DNA from: Halorussus rarus
GTDB taxonomy: Archaea > Halobacteriota > Halobacteria > Halobacteriales > Haladaptataceae
Assembly (NCBI RefSeq): GCF_003369835.1
Contig: NZ_QPMJ01000004.1
Location: 331,043 to 395,042, forward strand
Reading direction: 5' to 3'
DNA: 64,000 nucleotides
The first letter of the stretch is position 1, and each line of letters opens with the position of its first letter. Under the pieces are notes generated by a model. The model ran no database searches. It had not been told where the DNA came from and saw only the letters and a list, made by a program, of their open reading frames with translations. The translations under genes and the position numbers were made by a program. Positions 53,196 through 62,488 of this stretch are shown here, one piece after another.

Positions 53196-54536
53196 TTACG
53201 AGAGCTCCCCCGCCAGTTCCTCGGCCACCGACTCGGCCTCCCGGAGCCGGCTCGGGACGCCCATCCGGGCGGTGTAGTTGGTCGCTAGCCGGACGCCGTC
53301 GGGCAGGTCGACGCGCTCGACCGCGTCCCACGAGTCGTCGTAGGCCGGAAAGCCCCGTCGGAGCACGTTCACGTCCGCGACCTCGGCCGGCGCGCCCGTC
53401 ACCTCCTCGAACTCCGCGGCGGCGATCTCGCCCATCTTCTCCTCGCTCTCGTCGAGCACGTCGGGGTCGTGCATCCCGCCGAGGAACGCGGTGTAGACGC
53501 CGCGTTCGAACATGCTGTCGTTCCACGAGACGCCCAGCGTGCGGAGGTCCTCGTCGAATCCGACCTGGTAGCCCAGCGCGGCGGGGTCGACCTCCCCCTC
53601 GGCTTCGACGTCGGCCCGCAGGTAGACCATCGCGAGCGGATTGTAGTTGAGCTCGCGGAGCGCCGCGGCCGAATCGGGCGCGACGTCGGCCACGAGATCG
53701 GCGGTGAGGTCCGCGGGCGTCGTCAGAACCACGCGGTCGAAGGCGGCCGTCCCGTCGGGCGTTTCGAGTGTGTAGGGGGGAGAAGCACCGTCCCCGACGC
53801 GCCGCACCGCCGTCACGGGCGCGCCGAGCCGGATCGAATCGACGTGGGCCTCCGCGAGCGCCTCCGGGAGTCGCCCGAGGCCGTCGTCGAACGAGATGGC
53901 AGGCGGCTGGTCGCGGCCGCCTGCGGTCCGCTTGATGGCGGTCTTCAGCAGGCTGCCGTCCCGGCGTTCGAGCGCGACCAGCCCCGACAGGGCGTGGCCG
54001 ACCGGCATCGCCGCGGGGTCCGAGCCGTAGATGCCGCCGAACAGGGGGCCGAGCAGCTTCCGGTAGGTCTCGGCGCCGAACTTCCGGGTGAACATGTCCG
54101 CGGCGGTCTCCTCGGGGTCGGCGGGGTCGGTGAAGGGTTCGCCCAGGACCGCGCGCTTGGCCTCGGCCGACAGCAGGTCGGTCTCGCCGAACTCCTCGAC
54201 CGAGAACGGTGCGGGGTGGAGGTCGCCGCCGGCGTAGACGCAGATGGGGAGGTCGGGGTCGGCGGTCCGGACCTCGTCCTCCAGATCGAGGTCCGAAATC
54301 AGGCCGTCGACGCGCTCGGTGCGCCGGACGCGCTGGGGACCGCGCTCGACCACGTGGCCGTCGACGCGGTCGCTCCGGACGACGCCGCCCGGCTCGGGCG
54401 CGGCCTCGAACAGGGTGAACTCGACGCCCCGCTCGGCGAGGTAGTGGGCCAGCGAGAGCCCCGTGATGCCGCCGCCGACGATGCCGACCCGGCCGAGGTC
54501 TTCGTCCGCCTGCAGTTCGTCCGCTCGGCCGCTCAT
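53196..54536 (-). CDS. hemG: Protoporphyrinogen/coproporphyrinogen oxidase, HemG/HemY type
   Basis: This 446-residue flavoprotein oxidises porphyrinogen to porphyrin. The FAD-binding dinucleotide motif VGIVGGGITGLSLAHYL and the family's PGGVVRSDRVDGHVVERGPQ are visible. A central substrate domain (FGAETYRKLLGPLFGGIYG) and a C-terminal FAD contact (ATNYTARMGVPSRLREAE) follow. It is of the oxygen-dependent HemY fold; whether it acts on copro- or protoporphyrinogen cannot be decided. The start overlaps the hemH stop by four bases, so it is coupled to hemH. Confidence 0.93.
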   Translation of the reverse strand: MSGRADELQADEDLGRVGIVGGGITGLSLAHYLAERGVEFTLFEAAPEPGGVVRSDRVDGHVVERGPQRVRRTERVDGLISDLDLEDEVRTADPDLPICVYAGGDLHPAPFSVEEFGETDLLSAEAKRAVLGEPFTDPADPEETAADMFTRKFGAETYRKLLGPLFGGIYGSDPAAMPVGHALSGLVALERRDGSLLKTAIKRTAGGRDQPPAISFDDGLGRLPEALAEAHVDSIRLGAPVTAVRRVGDGASPPYTLETPDGTAAFDRVVLTTPADLTADLVADVAPDSAAALRELNYNPLAMVYLRADVEAEGEVDPAALGYQVGFDEDLRTLGVSWNDSMFERGVYTAFLGGMHDPDVLDESEEKMGEIAAAEFEEVTGAPAEVADVNVLRRGFPAYDDSWDAVERVDLPDGVRLATNYTARMGVPSRLREAESVAEELAGELS

Positions 54537-55597
54537 GTCCGCTCGACCGGCGCGTTCAGGCACATCGCGTTCGGCGAGTCCGAGCACTGACACTGCCGGT
54601 ACTGGTAGTAGCCGGGGTCGAAGTCGCCGACGAACGGCTCGGCGAGGTCCGCGAGCACGCCCTTGAACCGGTCGTCGTCGTGGGGCACCGGGACGCGGTA
54701 GAACTCCAGGCCCTCGTCCTCGGCCTCCTCCCGGAGTTCGTCGTCGAGCTCCGAGAGGGTCTCGCTCTGCTCGTGCATGAAGCTGACCGGCTCGACCACG
54801 ACCCGCTCGACGGAGTCGTCGTCGCCGAGTTCCTCGATTACCTCCTCGACGTCGGGCTCGGTCCACGGGATGTCGCGGTTCTCGTGGTTCTGGTAGCCGA
54901 GCGAGTACGAATCGATGCCGAGCTTCCGGCCCAGGACCTCGCAGAACTCCTCGACGTACAGGTCGTACCGGCTGCCCTCGTCGAGGTAGTGCTGCGGGGT
55001 TCCGTGGGCCGAGTAGACGAGCTCGGTGGCCTCGTCGGTCAGGTCGACGTCGTGGGCCGCCGCGAACCGGCGAACGTTGTCCGCGCGGAGCGCGTTGTAC
55101 TGCGGGTGGCGGTGCCACCCCGTGATCTCGGCGATGGAGACGTCCCAGTCGCGCTCGGCCGCGGCCTCCTTCAGCTCGTCGAGCGCCGCGACGGTCGTCG
55201 AGGCGCCGCAGAGCGGGTAGACCGGCAGGCCGACCAGCTCGTCGACGCCGTCGGCGCGGGCGGCCTCGACCGCGTCGCCGACGAAGGGCTCGGTGAACTG
55301 CATGCCGACGTACGTCTCGACGTCGTAGCCCCGGTCGCCGAGTTCGGCGGCCAGCGCGTCGGCCTGTGCCTCGGCCTGCGGGTTCAGCGGGGAGCCCCCG
55401 ATCTCCTCGTACTCCTCCATGAGCCCCGGGACGCGGCGCTCGGCCAGCTGCCGGGCTCGCTCGCGGGCCTCCTCCTCGGTGTCGGCCTCCTCGAGCGAGG
55501 CGTTGTTCAGGAAGATGCGCTCGAGGTAGGCCACGACGTTCTCCCGCGTCGGTTCGGCCGGCTCGCCGAAGTTGAGCAGGACAACTCCTGTGGTCAT
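54533..55597 (-). CDS. hemH: Ferrochelatase with three-cysteine C-terminus
   Basis: This 354-residue enzyme inserts iron into a porphyrin. The motifs are GVVLLNFGEPAEP, VGMQFTEPFVGDAVEAA, the catalytic His in VYSAHGTPQHYLD and the Glu in VVEPVSFMHEQSETL. The C-terminus has Cys336, Cys338 and Cys346 in QCQCSDSPNAMC, reminiscent of [2Fe-2S] ferrochelatases, though the usual fourth ligand is not obvious. The gene is first of the hemH-hemG pair. Confidence 0.94.
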   Translation of the reverse strand: MTTGVVLLNFGEPAEPTRENVVAYLERIFLNNASLEEADTEEEARERARQLAERRVPGLMEEYEEIGGSPLNPQAEAQADALAAELGDRGYDVETYVGMQFTEPFVGDAVEAARADGVDELVGLPVYPLCGASTTVAALDELKEAAAERDWDVSIAEITGWHRHPQYNALRADNVRRFAAAHDVDLTDEATELVYSAHGTPQHYLDEGSRYDLYVEEFCEVLGRKLGIDSYSLGYQNHENRDIPWTEPDVEEVIEELGDDDSVERVVVEPVSFMHEQSETLSELDDELREEAEDEGLEFYRVPVPHDDDRFKGVLADLAEPFVGDFDPGYYQYRQCQCSDSPNAMCLNAPVERT

Positions 55598-55711
55598 ATT
55601 CGGGGGTTAGGACAGTGCGCTGTAATAGCTGTCGCTTGACGGCGGCCTCTCTTCGTCCGGCGACGTATAACTTTTAATACTCTCAGTGCAATTTATTATG
55701 TAGACCACCGA

Positions 55712-56422
55712 ATGACACTCTCGTCCATCATCGAGGACGTGACGGGGACCGACCGAACGCTGACGGTCTACGACCCGCCGGACTCGAAGGCGGTCTCGGA
55801 CCTGGAGCGCCACTTCGAGGTCCAGAACGTCGACGTGAACGAGGCCTCCGTCTCCGAGGGCCCGGAGGCGTTCGTCGTGTTGCAGGAGGGCGGGCAGTTC
55901 CTGGCGGCCGCCGACCTCGAACGACTCCGCCGCACGGTCACCTTCGAGACCGGCCTCGTCGACGCGACCAGTTTCGAGGAGACCCAGGTCCCGGACGTGC
56001 TCAAGCACGTCAGCGACACCACGTTCAGCACCTACGAAAAGCGCCGGATGATTCTGGCCTCCCGGGAGATAGAGGAGCGAGCCTGGCGGACCGGCGGGGG
56101 CGAGCTCCACGCCGGATTTCAGGACCTGTCGCTGTTCCGCGAGCAGTGGGACCTCTACGCCCGCATCGCCGAACGCGGCGTCGACATCCACGCCTACGGC
56201 GTCCCCGACTGGCGGCCGCCCGAAACCGAGTGGCTGACTATCCACGCCGAAGACACGGCCGAGATCCGGAGCTCGTGGATCGTGTCGTTCGACGCTCCGG
56301 ACGGCCGGGACTGCGCGCTCGTCGCCGAGGAGCGCGACCCCGGCGAGTTCGCCGGCTTCTGGACCTACGACGGCGAGATCGTCGACGAGGCGCTCGACCA
56401 CCTCCGGTCGGCGTACTCGTAG
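55712..56422 (+). CDS. DICT sensory-domain protein
   Basis: This 236-residue soluble protein is the haloarchaeal DICT domain, a sensory module first described with diguanylate cyclases and two-component proteins. Family-like blocks are the N-terminal LSSIIEDVTGTDRTLTVYDP, then KHVSDTTFSTYEKRRMILA, SREIEERAWRTGGGELHAGFQ (described by position where longer), DLYARIAERGVDIHAYGVPD and the C-terminal FAGFWTYDGEIVDEALDHLR. No output domain is fused. A TATA-like ACTTTTAATAC is about 40 bases before the ATG. Confidence 0.85.
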   Translation: MTLSSIIEDVTGTDRTLTVYDPPDSKAVSDLERHFEVQNVDVNEASVSEGPEAFVVLQEGGQFLAAADLERLRRTVTFETGLVDATSFEETQVPDVLKHVSDTTFSTYEKRRMILASREIEERAWRTGGGELHAGFQDLSLFREQWDLYARIAERGVDIHAYGVPDWRPPETEWLTIHAEDTAEIRSSWIVSFDAPDGRDCALVAEERDPGEFAGFWTYDGEIVDEALDHLRSAYS

Positions 56423-56574
56423 CGCGCCGGAGACCCGGGGAGCGGTACGGACGCCTCGTCGGCGTTACGTCCCGTTCGGAGACGGGATTCAACCGTCAGC
56501 GGGCCGTCCGGTCGGCCGAGACGAATCGGGGGTGATTTGGTCGGAGAGCGTGGTTCGAGCCGCGCCGACGCGGG

Positions 56575-58032
56575 TCAGTCGTCCTCGACCCGACCGTCGA
56601 CGTCCGACTCCGCGACCGCGGACCGGAGGCGGGGCGCGACCAGCCAGACCGACTCGGTGAGCAGCCACAGGAGGGCGACGACCCCGAAGAGGACCGCAGC
56701 GAACAGTTCGGGGAACCCCATCCAGGTCGGGGTGATGTACATCAGCCCGTTGAGGTACTTGCCCGGGATCAGGTTCTTCAGGAAGATCCAGACCCGCTCG
56801 TCGAGCGGCGGCGTCCGGGCCGGGAGGTCGGCGCTCGCGGCGCTCGGCCCACCGGTGCTCTCGTCGCCGGTGCTCAGCCGCTCGGACTCGTAGGGGAACG
56901 AGACGTCGACGCTCCAGACGACCTCGCCTCGCTCGTTCACCTCGAAGACGCGGTTGCCGTTCGAGTCGGTGACGAGGGTGTGGCCGTTCGGCAGCCGGTC
57001 GCCGTCCCGGGGCCACTGCATCCGGGCGTCGCGGTACGTCCACGACTCGACCCAGGTGCCGTTCTGCCGCTGGTACTCGACCACCCGGTTATTCTCCGAG
57101 TCGCCGACCACGACCGCCGGCCCGCCCATCGACTCGTTGATGTAATCGGGGTTGTGCTGCTCGTACAGCACGGAGTAGTTGTCCTCCTCGCCGAGGGTCC
57201 AGTCCTCGATGAGGCCGCCGCCCCGGTCGAGGAACACCACCCGGTCGTGGTTCCGCAGGCTCGCCATGACCCGGCCGTCGTCGAGCAGTTCCACGTCGTT
57301 GATGTGGGTCCAGTCCTCCGGGTAGGGGCCGCCGGTCTCGGCGGGGTCGAACGCGTCGGAGGCGTTCCAGCGCCACCCGATCTCGCCGGTCTCGGCGTTC
57401 ACGACGAACACCCGGTCGAGGTAGATGTCGCCGACCAGCAGGTGGGTGTCGTTGATACGGTCGACGTCGTGGAACCGGGTCTCGGGCTTGCCGGGGGTGA
57501 CCTGCGACCAGACGGGCGTGACCTCGCCGGTCGTGAGGTTCACGCGCTGGTAGCCGTTCCGGGTGCAGACCGAGAGGTCCTCCTGGGCGTCCATGTACTC
57601 GTCCCACGTCTCGCGGTCGACGGCGTACGACGAGACGTTCCACTCGTCGGGGCACTCCGACGCGGAGAGGTGGTCGGAGTAACCGTACTCGACGGTCGCC
57701 CTGGTGCCGGCCACCGGGTCGACGTCCCAGTACCGAGTGTGCGAATCGTTGTAGTAGAGGATGGAGCCGTTCGGCGCGAACGCGACGAGTTCGGCCCGCG
57801 CTCGCGGGCCCTCCCCGCGACTCCCGAGCCACGAGTTCGAGTCGGTCGCGACCACGGTGATGCCGTCGGCGGGCGGGGCGACCCGCGCGCTCGGGTCGAC
57901 CGGACCGTCGGGGCCGAGGTTGTCCTCGACCGTCCCGTCCGCCGAATTGATGGCGTAGCCCGACCCGACCGTGAGCGCCGTGACTGCGAGCAGAATCGCG
58001 AAGACCGCACGGAGACGACGTTTTCGAGCCAC
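56575..58032 (-). CDS. Membrane-anchored arylsulfotransferase (ASST)-like protein, paralogue
   Basis: This 485-residue protein is a second copy of the arylsulfotransferase-like family seen at 2391-3824. It has an N-terminal helix (VFAILLAVTALTVGSGYAI), a propeller with ETRFHDVDRINDTHLLVGD, WTHINDVELLDDGRVMASLR and YEQHNPDYI, and WPRDGDRLPNGHTLVTDSNG. A C-terminal helix (LFAAVLFGVVALLWLLTES) and basic/acidic tail follow. It carries an extra Cys pair region (SECPDEWNVSS, LSVCTRNGY) that could form a disulfide outside the cell. The start is read as GTG 58032, 26 to 38 bases after TAAATACG; TTG 58038 is possible. Confidence 0.8.
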   Translation of the reverse strand: MARKRRLRAVFAILLAVTALTVGSGYAINSADGTVEDNLGPDGPVDPSARVAPPADGITVVATDSNSWLGSRGEGPRARAELVAFAPNGSILYYNDSHTRYWDVDPVAGTRATVEYGYSDHLSASECPDEWNVSSYAVDRETWDEYMDAQEDLSVCTRNGYQRVNLTTGEVTPVWSQVTPGKPETRFHDVDRINDTHLLVGDIYLDRVFVVNAETGEIGWRWNASDAFDPAETGGPYPEDWTHINDVELLDDGRVMASLRNHDRVVFLDRGGGLIEDWTLGEEDNYSVLYEQHNPDYINESMGGPAVVVGDSENNRVVEYQRQNGTWVESWTYRDARMQWPRDGDRLPNGHTLVTDSNGNRVFEVNERGEVVWSVDVSFPYESERLSTGDESTGGPSAASADLPARTPPLDERVWIFLKNLIPGKYLNGLMYITPTWMGFPELFAAVLFGVVALLWLLTESVWLVAPRLRSAVAESDVDGRVEDD

Positions 58033-58298
58033 TACCAATTTGGCAACGAATACGTATTTAGTCTTTATTGCGACAGCGACACACGGTCGGCGGAACTGCG
58101 CTCGCGGTCAATCCACAGTGCACCAACACCTCGTCTGACGTATCACCGAGCGATAACGACCGGGTTGAGCCCCCGGCGAGTCGATTTCCCACCAGTCGAT
58201 TGCAGACTGGGGACGGGCCGGGGGCGAAACCGAAGGGACTACCGTGCGGTGCTATCGACGGCCGGCGTGAACCGACGTCCGCCGAAGGGGCCGTCGAG

Positions 58299-58469
58299 GT
58301 GCTCGGCGTCCCCGTCGACTTCGAACTGCTCGGAATCCACCTCCTCCTGCCCTGCCTTGCGACGTACGCCGCCGCGGAGTTCGGGGTCGGCGCGTGGCGG
58401 GGCGCGGTCGTCGGCCTGGCGGCGTCCGCGGTCGCGCTCCTGCGCCACCCTGCCAGGAGCAGTACGTAG
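58299..58469 (+). CDS. Small hydrophobic protein, probable
   Basis: This 56-residue frame starts at GTG 58299 and has two hydrophobic stretches (LLGIHLLLPCLATYAAAEF and AVVGLAASAVALL). The longer frame back to 58068 is compositionally poor. Without a clear TATA box the start is uncertain. It could be a real two-helix membrane protein or a chance frame. Confidence 0.4.
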   Translation: MLGVPVDFELLGIHLLLPCLATYAAAEFGVGAWRGAVVGLAASAVALLRHPARSST

Positions 58470-58516
58470 CGAGCGGGGGTCGGACAGGATCCGGCGACAG
58501 AAGCCGATTCGCCGCG

Positions 58517-59266
58517 TCAGGGCAGGTGCGACTCGAACACGTCGGCGCGGAGGCGTCCGTGGACGTGGTCGAGCAGCGACCGCAGGTTCTCGGCGTCCTC
58601 GCGGTTGTACCGGACGAGCCGGTCGAGCGCCGCGTCGTCCTCCTGTCGGTCGTAGCGGCGCCAGAGCCGGACCGCCTCGCGGCCGTCGACGTCCTCGTCG
58701 TCGCGGTCGATGCCCACCGCTCGCTCGACCCGCTTCAGACCGCCCGAGAGCCCGATCTGCTTGCAGGTGTACATCAGGTCGAGGTGGGGCGTCTCGACGT
58801 CGAGGTCGAAGCTGTCCTCGAGGAACGGCTGGTCGAACCGCTTGCCGTTGAACGAGACCAGTATGCTCGATTCGGCGAACTCCTCGGCGAGCGCGTCGGC
58901 CGTGAGGTCCTCGCCCTGCACGTAGGTCCGGGTGTCGCCGCCGCGGTGGACGCTAACCGTGGTCACGTCGTGGCGCGCGCTGTCGAGGCCGGTGGTCTCG
59001 ATGTCGAAGAAGCAGGCGTCGTCAGCGAAGTTGCCGTACGCCCGCCAGAGGCTCCCGCTCGGGAGGCTGTCGGCGAAGAAGTCGGCGTCGCCGGCGTCGA
59101 GTCGGTCGCGGGCGTCGTCGATGAACGCCCGGACGTTGGCCCCCGTCTTCGGGCCGAGCAGGTCGGCCTCGAAGTCGTCCCAGTGGGTGACCCCCCGTCG
59201 CCAGAGGTCCCGCTCGGTCTTCTCGCCCACGCCGGCGGCGGCGATGAACGAGTTCTGGAGTTTCAT
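58517..59266 (-). CDS. RNase H-like 3'-5' exonuclease (YprB/DnaQ-type)
   Basis: This 249-residue nuclease has an RNase H-fold domain of the YprB type. The DxE motif reads CFFDIETTGLDS (residues about 83-94), followed by SILVSFNGKRFDQPFL, a conserved DLMYTCKQIGLSGGLKRVER block and a late RYNREDAENL with the last Asp. Metal-dependent exonucleolytic cleavage of RNA or DNA is expected. The N-terminal 70 residues (FIAAAGVGEKTERDLWRRGV) look like a helix-hairpin-helix DNA-binding unit. ATG 59264-59266 is taken. Confidence 0.87.
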   Translation of the reverse strand: MKLQNSFIAAAGVGEKTERDLWRRGVTHWDDFEADLLGPKTGANVRAFIDDARDRLDAGDADFFADSLPSGSLWRAYGNFADDACFFDIETTGLDSARHDVTTVSVHRGGDTRTYVQGEDLTADALAEEFAESSILVSFNGKRFDQPFLEDSFDLDVETPHLDLMYTCKQIGLSGGLKRVERAVGIDRDDEDVDGREAVRLWRRYDRQEDDAALDRLVRYNREDAENLRSLLDHVHGRLRADVFESHLP

Positions 59267-59431
59267 TGGAGGCCGGATTGGCGGGAGGGGTCTTAGTCGT
59301 TGGTGGTTCGGGCGGGCCGCCTCGGTGTCGAAACTCGATACCGTCGTTCGAAATCGCGTCGGTCCAGCCGCGAGCTGCGCGGCCCGTCGCGCCGGGCAGC
59401 ACCGCGAGTCAGTCGGGGTCGGGGTCACGGG

Positions 59432-59554
59432 TCAGTCCACGAACTCGATGTCGGTGTCGCAGATCGGACAGGAGTGGACGCCCGCGGTCTCGTCCATGTC
59501 GGATTTCACGCCGGTCCACCCGCAGTCGGGGCAGAGGATGGTCTCCTCGGTCAT
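59432..59554 (-). CDS. Small zinc-ribbon protein
   Basis: This 40-residue protein has two CxxC knuckles (ILCPDCGWTGVK and HSCPICDTDIEF), giving one four-cysteine zinc ribbon. Both knuckles and the acidic linker (DMDETAGV) match the many very short zinc-finger proteins of haloarchaea. It lies 165 bases before the nuclease gene on the same strand. The ATG at 59554 is the only good start. The role is unknown. Confidence 0.75.
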   Translation of the reverse strand: MTEETILCPDCGWTGVKSDMDETAGVHSCPICDTDIEFVD

Positions 59555-59677
59555 GCGCGGAGGTTGACAGTGGGGGACCAAAAGAGTAGGGTACGCCGGC
59601 GTCCGGACGGCTGACAGGTCGTCGCCGTTCTACCGGTCGGTCGAGACGTCTCGGCGTCCCCGGCGGTCGGTCGAGGG

Positions 59678-60013
59678 TCAGTCGATTAGATCTCGGTACG
59701 CCGGTGCGACCCACGCGTACTCGACGTCGGCGAGGGCCTCGCGGACGTGCTCGTTGCGGGCGAGGGTCTCGGCCTCGCGCTGGCGGACGCACTCCGCGTC
59801 GAACGGGATGGCGGAGGCGAACACGCCCTCGTAGTGGTAGACCGCGCGCTCGCCGCCGGCCTCCAGGCCGACCAGCGAGTAGGCGCCGTTCTCCCGGCGC
59901 AGGACGTTGGCGGCCTGGAGGTAGACGTCGGCGCCGCCGCGCTCGCGGGCGATCGCCTCGCAGAGTTCGTCGAAGCGCTCGGTCCTCCCGGCGGACGCGA
60001 CCGAACTGGCCAT
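59678..60013 (-). CDS. Conserved haloarchaeal hypothetical protein
   Basis: This 111-residue soluble protein has a helical N-terminus (GRTERFDELCEAIARERGG), a beta-rich middle (NGAYSLVGLEAGGERAVYHYE) and a helical C-terminus (CVRQREAETLARNEHVREAL, then EYAWVAPAYRDLI). I do not recognise it. ATG 60011-60013 fits better than the frame extension to 60037. The short, acidic and compact build is normal for the organism. Confidence 0.7.
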   Translation of the reverse strand: MASSVASAGRTERFDELCEAIARERGGADVYLQAANVLRRENGAYSLVGLEAGGERAVYHYEGVFASAIPFDAECVRQREAETLARNEHVREALADVEYAWVAPAYRDLID

Positions 60014-60340
60014 AGTACTTCGTTGGGGAGCCACCACTAAAGCGGTGAGCCAACCGCGGTGAAACTGAAAGTAGTAGCCCGCTCGGCGACAGCGCCGACC
60101 ACCGGCGAACAGGGCTGGCCAGTATCGTGCGAATCCGTAGAATAATAACCTAGGAGCTACGGGATACTAACGCAGGCCTGACTGATAGTCAGTGTCTGTC
60201 ATCCCGGGCTGGTATCCCGTCATCACTACCCCCAAACTGGATTCGACGCTTCTGCGGTGCGTTCGACGGGTCGCGCGCAGCGACGCGCGGGTCCGGGGCG
60301 GGCCGAAGCACACAACCCCGTCCGGCGCCGAGTGCGACGC
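60014..60340. other. Intergenic region before the GNAT gene
   Basis: An AT-rich spot (AGAATAATAACC near 60140) is followed by a CTGACT-gat-AGTCAG inverted repeat near 60178-60192. No supported gene is seen. Confidence 0.4.
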
Positions 60341-60988
60341 GTGTTTCCCGACGAGATCGAGACCGGGCGACTGCGACTCGTTCGGCTCTGCCGGGAGAAT
60401 GTCCCGACGGCGGAGCTCTACCGCCACATGCGCGAGGGGGCGCCGAACATGGACGCGGTCAGCGAGTACGCCATGTGGGAGCCCCACGAGACGCCGAGAG
60501 ACACCCGCGACTACCTCGTCGACATCGAGCGCCAGTGGGACGACCGCGAGCAGGCCACCTACGCTGTCGTTCCGCGGGAAGGTAGTGAGGAGTCCAAGGA
60601 AGACACCCAGGAGTCCGCCGGGGAGGCGGGCGAACTCGCGGGCACGACCAACCTCGACTTCGACTGGGAGCGGCGCTCGGCAGAACTGGGAATCTGGCTC
60701 CGGAAGGCGTTCTGGGGCCGGGGGTACTCCGGGGAGCGCGCCGCGGCCCTGATGGAGGTGGCGTTCGACCGCCTCGACCTCGAAGTGGTGGCCGTCACCC
60801 ACCAGACGGGCAACGAGCAGTCCCGGCGGGCCATCGAGAAGTACATCTCACGCTTCGGCGGGCAGCACGACAGTGTGCTCCGCAACTTCGCGGCGACCGA
60901 CGACGGGGTGGTGGACCTCCACCGCTACACCGTCTCGCGGGAGCAGTACCGGGCCGCGACCGGGGACGGGGCAGACGGCGGCGCGTAG
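60341..60988 (+). CDS. GNAT-family N-acetyltransferase, RimJ/RimL-like
   Basis: This 215-residue enzyme has the GNAT fold of the RimJ/RimL (PF13302) type. It opens with the family's [15 protein letters not shown], has a long charged insert ([19 protein letters not shown], about 88-106), then the acetyl-CoA pyrophosphate loop [19 protein letters not shown] and the C-terminal [19 protein letters not shown] 60341 is preferred because it starts immediately before the family's first strand. The substrate may be a ribosomal protein N-terminus or an antibiotic or polyamine. That cannot be read here. Confidence 0.85.
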   Translation: MFPDEIETGRLRLVRLCRENVPTAELYRHMREGAPNMDAVSEYAMWEPHETPRDTRDYLVDIERQWDDREQATYAVVPREGSEESKEDTQESAGEAGELAGTTNLDFDWERRSAELGIWLRKAFWGRGYSGERAAALMEVAFDRLDLEVVAVTHQTGNEQSRRAIEKYISRFGGQHDSVLRNFAATDDGVVDLHRYTVSREQYRAATGDGADGGA

Positions 60989-61099
60989 CCGGCTCGACGA
61001 ATCGGCGAGGCGTGACCGAAACGGTTGCCGAATCGCCCGGTCGACCTGCGTTCCGAAGGCGAACGCCGGTCGGAACCGACGGCGAATCTCCGCGGAGGG

Positions 61100-61109
61100 T
61101 TTATTTACC
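61100..61109 (+). promoter_or_regulatory. TATA element of the TFB gene
   Basis: TTTATTTACC is centred about 27 bases before ATG 61132, giving a leaderless transcript. This decides the start against the frame extension to 61012. Confidence 0.6.
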
Positions 61110-61131
61110 GTACCGCCCTACCTACAGACTC

Positions 61132-62094
61132 ATGACGGGTCCGATCCGCCAGCGAGAGCGGGAGCAAGAGACGGTACAAGACGAGGAGTCCGAGAACTCT
61201 CAGACCTGCCCCGAGTGCGAGGGCGGGTCGTTAGTCGCCGACGCTGGCGGAAGCGAACTGGTGTGCGAGGACTGCGGCCTGGTCGTCGAGGAGAACAACG
61301 TCGACCGCGGGCCCGAGTGGCGGGCGTTCAACCACCAGGAGCGCCAGTCCAAGAGCCGGGTCGGGGCGCCCACGACCAACACGATGCACGACAAGGGGTT
61401 GACGACCACCATCGACTGGAAGAACAAGGACGCCTACGGTCGGTCGCTCTCCTCGGAGAAGCGTAGCCAGATGCACCGCCTGCGCAAGTGGCAGGAGCGC
61501 ATCCGGACCAAGGACGCGGGCGAGCGCAACCTCCAGTTCGCGCTCAGCGAGCTCAACCGGATGGCGTCGGCGCTCGGCGTCCCCAGATCAGTACAGGAAG
61601 TCGCGTCGGTCATCTACCGACGGGCGCTCAAGGAGGACCTCATCCGGGGCCGGTCCATCGAGGGCGTCGCCACCAGCGCGCTCTACGCGGCCTGCCGGAA
61701 GGAGGGCATCCCGCGGTCGCTGGAGGAGGTCTCGGAGGTGGCCCGGGTCGACCGCAAGGAGATCGGCAGGACGTATCGGTACATCTCCCAGGAGCTCGGG
61801 CTCGGGATGGAGCCGGTCGACCCGAAGAAGTACGTCCCGCGGTTCTGCTCGGAGCTCGACCTGACCGAGGAGGTCGAGAGCAAGGCCAACGAGATCATCG
61901 ACGTGACCGCCGAGAAGGGGCTGCTCTCGGGCAAGTCCCCGACGGGCTACGCGGCCGCGGCGATCTACGCGGCGTCGCTGCTCTGCAACGAGAAGAAGAC
62001 CCAGCGCGAGGTCGCCGACGTCGCCCAGGTCACCGAAGTGACGATTCGCAACCGGTACCAGGAGCAGATCAAGGCCATCGGACTTTACAACTGA
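61132..62094 (+). CDS. tfb: Transcription initiation factor TFB
   Basis: This 320-residue general transcription factor recruits RNA polymerase to TATA-TBP. A zinc ribbon uses Cys26-x2-Cys29 and Cys45-x2-Cys48 ([18 protein letters not shown]), followed by the B-finger/reader region and two cyclin repeats. Visible cyclin blocks are [58 protein letters not shown] and [18 protein letters not shown]. Haloarchaea carry several TFBs, and which paralogue this is cannot be told from the sequence. Confidence 0.96.
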   Translation: MTGPIRQREREQETVQDEESENSQTCPECEGGSLVADAGGSELVCEDCGLVVEENNVDRGPEWRAFNHQERQSKSRVGAPTTNTMHDKGLTTTIDWKNKDAYGRSLSSEKRSQMHRLRKWQERIRTKDAGERNLQFALSELNRMASALGVPRSVQEVASVIYRRALKEDLIRGRSIEGVATSALYAACRKEGIPRSLEEVSEVARVDRKEIGRTYRYISQELGLGMEPVDPKKYVPRFCSELDLTEEVESKANEIIDVTAEKGLLSGKSPTGYAAAAIYAASLLCNEKKTQREVADVAQVTEVTIRNRYQEQIKAIGLYN

Positions 62095-62139
62095 GCGACC
62101 GTAGGGGACCACGCTACCCTACCAGTGGCGGAGACGACA

Positions 62140-62433
62140 ATGGAAATGAAAATCGGGCAGCGATTCGAGCGACGACTGGACGAGGAGTTCGGCGGCGACG
62201 CCGGAACGCGACGAGTGGTGGCGCGGCAGGCCCGCGACCTGGCCGACTGCGGACAGTTCGCGACCGACGTGGACCAGGAGCTGACGGTCTCGGTCGTCGT
62301 CGAGAACCTCCGGGACGCGCCTGACGACCTCACGCTCCCGGAGAAGTGGAACTGGTGGATGGGCGCCCTCGAACTCGCCTACGGCGGTTACGACCGCTTC
62401 CGGGTGGTGCGGTGGGCGGGCGGGTCGGAGTGA
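62140..62433 (+). CDS. Conserved small haloarchaeal protein, unknown function
   Basis: This 97-residue protein starts MEMKIGQRFERRLDEEFG and has the compact ending WNWWMGALELAYGGYDRFRV. It looks like a small alpha/beta protein with a conserved Trp/Tyr-rich C-terminus. GTG 62125 is another in-frame start. It lies 45 bases after the TFB stop and may be co-transcribed. I cannot assign a family or function. Confidence 0.7.
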   Translation: MEMKIGQRFERRLDEEFGGDAGTRRVVARQARDLADCGQFATDVDQELTVSVVVENLRDAPDDLTLPEKWNWWMGALELAYGGYDRFRVVRWAGGSE

Positions 62434-62488
62434 GCGACCGATTCGGCCGCCGGGCCACGTCGCGCCGGACCGGGCTCACCCCGGGCGG

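Noticed and set aside
56540..56570. TGGTTCGAGCC-like T-arm, possible tRNA
   Set aside because: No acceptor stem, anticodon arm or CCA-side pairing around it. No tRNA found in the window.
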